Origin: Begonia masoniana
Taxonomy: Eukaryota; Streptophyta; Magnoliopsida; Cucurbitales; Begoniaceae
NCBI GenBank assembly: GCA_022432975.1
Contig: CM039506.1
Coordinates: forward strand, 12,971,506-13,035,505
Length of the DNA: 64,000 bases
Reading direction: 5' to 3'
This document shows, piece after piece, positions 59,826 through 64,000 of this stretch. The notes beneath the pieces are model-generated. The model had not been told where the DNA came from and did no database searches. It saw only the letters and a program-made list of their open reading frames with translations. Both the position numbers and the translations under genes were made by a program. The first letter of the stretch is position 1. Each line of letters begins with the position of its first letter.

Positions 59826-62276
59826 TGTAACACCCAGTTCTTCGGGTTTTAGATTTTGCTATAACAATGGTATTTTCGTAAATAAAGTCAATTAAGTCGT
59901 TTCGCTAATGGAAAGTTCTATGGGAACTTTATGAATAAATTGGAGTCTTTGGAGGAATAAGGAAATTTTTGGAGATGTAACGACGGTTTTACGAATTTTA
60001 ATATTCTCGTAATATAAGGGGTATTTTAGTAAATATAGTAAATTAGGCCCGTTTTGTGAACGAGAAGTTTTATTAGAACCCCAGTACTAAATTGGAATTT
60101 TTAGAAAAATAAAAAAAATTTGGAGAAACCGAATCGATAGACGAAACAACGAAAGAAATAGAATATAAAGCAATGAGGGCAAAACGGTAATTTCCAATCT
60201 AAAATTTATTAAAAATGTTAAATACCTTTTTCCCCATTCAGTTTCTTTATTCGTGATGAAACTTCTCCAGAGAGAAGTTCTCTCTTTAGCCCCGACTCCC
60301 ATTCGCCGCTTCTCCCTCAACCGACGACGGTTTCTCCTCCGATCACCGACAACTCTTCACGTTTCCTTCTCCCAACGATGTCTTAGGTACGATTCTATAG
60401 TTTTAGTCCGTTAGTTCTCGATTTTTAGGTTGTCAAACGGTTAGGGTTTCGATTAGGGTTTTTTGCAAAATAGCCGGGTTATGTTAGAAACGGTTAGGTT
60501 TACCCTATTTATGACTTTAATGGACGCATTGATGATTATTGGACGTAGTTAGGCAATGTTAATGCTTGGGTTGAAGTTTTGGGAGGTTTAAAGCTTATGG
60601 AAAATTCCATTAATGGAGGTTAAGATGTGCGAGCACGAATTGTTCGATGAAATGCTTCAATGAGTTAAATTAGTGGTTTAGGAGATTTTCTTTAGTTAGG
60701 AGATTCGCTAGTCTTCAAAATTCGATGTTCTAAGCCCGATTTTAATGATGGTTTCTATTACTTGGCTTAGGTGAACAACGCGCGTGGACGGAGCTCGGCG
60801 TGCTACGGACGTCAGGTAAGTCTCTGTGATTTGTTTGGTCGATTGGCCTACACCATAAGACTATGTCGATGGAGGAATTGGAGATGTTTGTTGTGTTGGG
60901 TAATTAGAACGAGTAGTTAGTTTTAGGTTTGGTTAGGCTGTTAATTGTTTATTTTATTGTTTGTATGTTTCTATTTCGTTCATGGCATAATATTTGTTCA
61001 CGCATCATTGTTTTCAAACGGCATGAAAATGAGATTTCTATGCATATTTTCATAAAAAGGAAAACGATAATGAAAAGGTAAATGAATGTAATGATGGTCA
61101 TGTCGGTGGCGGTGGTTCAGACATGGCTGTCGGATGAAGCATGTTTTCCCCTCGGTAAGATACAAGGGGCTATCCAATTGTCAGATGTGCCGCTCCTATC
61201 TAGCGAGAGAGAAGCCCTGGTGACGTAAATGAAATGAATAGCGAAAAGGTAAGATGCATGATTTATGAACTGTACATGCATAGTATTAGCATTCACGTGC
61301 ATTCACTTAGATTTACTGAGCCTCTAGCTCACATGTTTAATTCTATGGTGTAGGTGATTTTGAGATAGGTGAGGAAGATGTCCCTCCGCCTGAAGTATGA
61401 GCACGTTGAAGGAGGATGGCCCGTGGGAGTGCGCTGGCAGTCGGTGCGTAATTTTGACCCGTGGGGACGTAGGTAAACGTTTTGGGAATTGATAGATAGG
61501 ATATAGGAAATTGTATAGTTAAACATTTTAGGATGCTTGGATCTGGATAGATATTTTATAGTGTTTTTGGGAGATTGAAACTATTTTGTAGTGTTATTGA
61601 TAATTTCAAACAGGGAGAAATGTTAAATTTTCAAACGGATCCATGCGGTTTGTTTTATGAAATTGTTTATGTTTTAATTATTTTTTGAGTCGTTTATCTT
61701 GGGTGATTGGTGAAGTGGTTTGATGTCAAATTGTATTGTGAAGGTGCATGTGGTGTTAGTGGAAATTGAGGAAGAAAGTGTGTGTTTATGCAGGGAAGGA
61801 AAGAAAAAGAAATGAGGGTGGAGTTCTCTGGAAAGAAACTGATTCCAGAGAACTTGGTGACCGATCGCCTAAGGAGGGCGATCGATCGCCAAAGGAGATC
61901 GCCACCGTCTGGAAAATCCAGAGGGTGTGGCGATCGATCGCCCAAAAGGGGCGATCGATCACCACAGCGAGGGGCGATTGTTCGCCCCTCAAAATTTTGG
62001 TGCTGGCGATCGATCGCCCCTCTCCTTCTTTGGTCGAATGACAATTTTTACCCCTGCTTTGTTTTTCTTTGTTAATTGTTTCTTTTATGGTTTTAATTGT
62101 TATATTTAATTGTTTTAATAGTGTTTTAAGTTTTGTTCAAGTGGTTTTAACAAATAGTTTTCGAACGATTTTAACGATTTAGTCTCTGATTTAAATTCCG
62201 CTCAAACGTTATGAAGTTTATAATGATAAAAAAAAAATTATACGGGAAAATAAGGGTTAGGTTAAGGGTCGTTACA
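59826..62276 (+). repeat. 3' LTR (K) of the 13.3-kb element
   Basis: 2451 bp, TGTAACACCC to GTCGTTACA. Same signals as the 5' LTR: donor at 60386/60387, micro-exon 60771-60815, palindrome module about 61850-62015 (one unit fewer than the 5' copy). From about 49870-50510 versus 60719-61359 I see essentially no differences, which argues for a young insertion. Confidence 0.9.
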
Positions 62277-62281
62277 ATCGT

Positions 62282-63220
62282 GGTCCGGTTCGGTCCGATT
62301 TTTGTGAAAAAATTACGACCGGACCACTAAATTCAGTTTTTAAATTTTTGCACCAATAAGTATAAAAATTGGACCAGAACAGGACTAGAATTCTGTCTCG
62401 GTTCTGGTCCTCCCGAATAATGAGTTTGATCGAAATAAACAGAACAACAAACACATAAAACATCTTTAGCTTTGCTATCTGTCCAAATAAACATAACAGC
62501 AAACAATTTAGCTTTGCTATCTGTCCAAATAAACAGAACAGCAAACAAAAGAAGTTCTGTTGTTTGTTGTTATGTTACAGAACAACAAAATTACCAAAAT
62601 TAACAGATTGATAACACATTAACACCACACAATAATTAAATTAAATCTACTATAGAGTACAGTCGGCACACTCTCGGTGAAACCGATGGAGTGCCCCAAA
62701 TGCCAAAACAGAATTAAATGATGGACGAAGAACTGTAAAAATCACATGATTAGATGAAGAGATAAACAAATCCTATTCAACGACAAAAAAGCTTACCTTC
62801 GTAATCGTCGGATGAGTTGTCGAGCGGCTAGGGCGACTGGGAAAGGGCGAGAGAGACCGGGTGAGGGAGACAACTAGCTTTTGGCGACTGGGCGAGGGCG
62901 AGAGCGACTAGGCAAGGGCAAGATTGTTTGGTATCAACGTCGGCGATTCGCCAAGATGAGAAGAGAAAACTGAAAAATGTTTGAACTTAACTCTGAAGAC
63001 TGAAGCTCGAGCCCAATGTTTGAAACTTAGGGTAAAAAAATTGGTCCGGGTCAGTTCTGCATGAGCTGACTCATTAGAACCAAAACCAGATCAGCATTTT
63101 TTGGTTCTGGACAATACAGAACCGAAAATCCTTTTTTTCTCTTCCAGAACCGCCCAGAACCAAACCAAATTGTCGGTTCTGGTCCGGTTCTTTTGTTCTC
63201 GATTTTTTTGCTCACCCCTA
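62282..63220 (-). mobile_element. hAT-type element copy 2, main part
   Basis: Continues from the tip at 48964-48976 (GGTCCGGTTCGGTCCG...) and ends TTTGCTCACCCCTA, the opposite terminus. The flanking 8 bp GTGTTGAA (63221-63228) differ at one base from GTGTCGAA before the tip. Orientation is opposite to copy 1. Internal GGCGAGGGCGAG text corresponds to the CTCGCC-rich part of copy 1. No transposase. Confidence 0.85.
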
Positions 63221-63228
63221 GTGTTGAA

Positions 63229-64000
63229 TTCTATTGCGTCTTATGTGGGGCAAAGGTGTACTCTTGGTTGAGGTTTGAGTTTGATTGCCGACTCTTTTTT
63301 TATGAGTTTCTAGTTACGATTTATGACTCCTCTAATAATATCCATCGTGTTCTGATTTGAAATTTTGATGTTAGGTTTGTTATAGGTTCTAACAGTGTCC
63401 CTTTTTGATGTGTTGTTACTTGTGTCTGTTTCGATAGCGCGTGTCGGCTACTCTTTAGGGTTGTAGTCATCATTAACGTATTGGTTTCTACATTGTACTG
63501 CTTTGCATAATATGATTTTCAAAACTTATTTTGGTTGATTTACACCTATTAAAACCCTGACGAGGCTTAGTCGCTAGCAAGTTAGTTTTTACATATATGT
63601 ATGTACGTTTTATACGTTTAAATTTCAAGTGGATGGTAATTCATTTTTAATTTATTACACTCTATGCCCGTTGGGCTACTTGTTTGATTAGGCTAGTTTA
63701 GTCTTTTTTGATATCGACCTCAAGTTTTTTTGGGTTGTATTTGAATTGGCAACTAAAGCAACCAAAGTCGAATTGTATACACCTTTTGCTACGTGAATGT
63801 TGTTGCTTATATGTTAACTAAATGAGTAATAAGACAGTGATGATGCACTTCTTGGGTTTCAAATTATTAAACTTTGGCATGGTATTTTTGTTTGATACGT
63901 TGGGTGGTGTTGTCGCTAAGCTTACTCACTGGCCACTCTCTGGGCATTGTGGGTGGTCTTGTCGTTGGCTGGTTTGCCGACCACCCTTTGATTGACAGGT
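63229..64000 (+). other. Repeat-derived sequence at the right edge
   Basis: No gene recognised. About 63835-63945 aligns by eye with 10752-10875 inside the MULE-type element (shared CACTTCTTGG.TTTCAAAT and GGCCACTC words), so it is repeat-derived. It runs off the window. Confidence 0.4.

Larger units (their letters stand above)
48977..62276 (+). mobile_element. 13.3-kb LTR element with largely non-coding interior (LARD-like)
   Basis: 5' LTR 48977-51451, 3' LTR 59826-62276, identical over long stretches. Target duplication ATCGT at 48972-48976 and 62277-62281. Primer-binding site TGGTATTAGAGCTC at 51456-51469; polypurine-like AAGGTGAATATAATG just before the 3' LTR. The interior has a degraded gag start and a CPECQKEHYGDC knuckle (51610-51916), then LTR I, then solo LTR J, with unrecognised sequence between. 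No RT, RNase H or integrase is visible; a VRWRGGSKGIEW text at about 59687-59722 may be a chromodomain relic. It must have moved with proteins from relatives. It is inserted in hAT copy 2. Confidence 0.88.

Noticed and set aside
50268..61526. Identical 61-aa and near-identical 65-aa frames at 50268-50677 and 61117-61526 suggesting a conserved small protein
   Set aside because: They lie in the two LTR copies of one young element; identity reflects the shared origin, and the frames are antisense to the LTR leader.
14315..62109. Many frames with GDRSP or DRSP repeats
   Set aside because: GGCGATCGATCGCCC reads as this peptide in either strand; they mark the LTR palindrome modules, not proteins.
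1..64000. tRNA, rRNA and snoRNA genes
   Set aside because: I looked for A/B-box and other obvious signatures by eye and found only primer-binding-site fragments; a tRNAscan or Infernal search would be decisive.

Overview
The window is nuclear DNA of a flowering plant, most likely a eudicot. It has two spliced host genes with GT-AG introns, plant-type tRNA-iMet primer-binding sites (TGGTATCAGAGC) and dense, nested plant transposons. I cannot name the species.

Host genes. (1) Minus strand, from the left edge to 2855: a bHLH transcription factor of the bHLH121/URI iron-homeostasis type; its 3' end lies outside the window. (2) Plus strand, 17926-20963: a complete 8-exon gene for the alpha subunit of the translocon-associated protein complex (258 aa). 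(3) Minus strand, about 34724-34988: a broken N-terminal piece of an LRR receptor kinase resembling PSY1R. Nothing else looks like a functional host gene; nearly all other open frames are shadows of repeats or decayed retrotransposon frames.

Mobile DNA. Most of the rest is transposons inside transposons. A family of long LTRs (1.7-2.8 kb, TG...CA) recurs about ten times. Six copies are solo LTRs with perfect 5-bp target duplications: 6297-8769 TGGAG, 9015-10716 CCTTC, 14047-16600 CGAAA, 30324-33138 CAACA, 35003-37412 CTAGT, 55397-58048 ATGCA. One element keeps both LTRs (48977-62276, duplication ATCGT) around a mostly non-coding interior, and it sits inside a hAT-type element that it splits into 13 bp and about 0.94 kb. 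A second hAT-type copy is intact at 26032-27031. Other items are a decayed MULE (about 5276-11940) hosting two solo LTRs, two small MULE-type elements (3014-3853 and 23427-23949), a TRIM-like element (13263-14029), two decayed Ty3/Gypsy elements with recognisable gag, protease, RT, RNase H and integrase (38446-44345 and 45197-48372), and Copia pieces (24400-25720).

Main observation. The large LTRs share an internal architecture although their sequences have diverged: a first-exon donor, a micro-exon of exactly 45 nt in seven of ten copies, a hairpin just past its donor, a third-exon acceptor, and, 170-830 bp before the LTR's 3' end, a module of short palindromes. The palindrome unit differs by subfamily (CGATCGATCG cores, CACGATCGATCGTG, GCAGCG...CGCTGC, a 45-bp unit in about 36 copies, a 30-bp CCGGT-containing unit), while its position and two CTCTGGA/TCCAGAG stems are retained. 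This looks like a fast-evolving RNA-leader or protein-binding module near the primer-binding site. Its function is inference.
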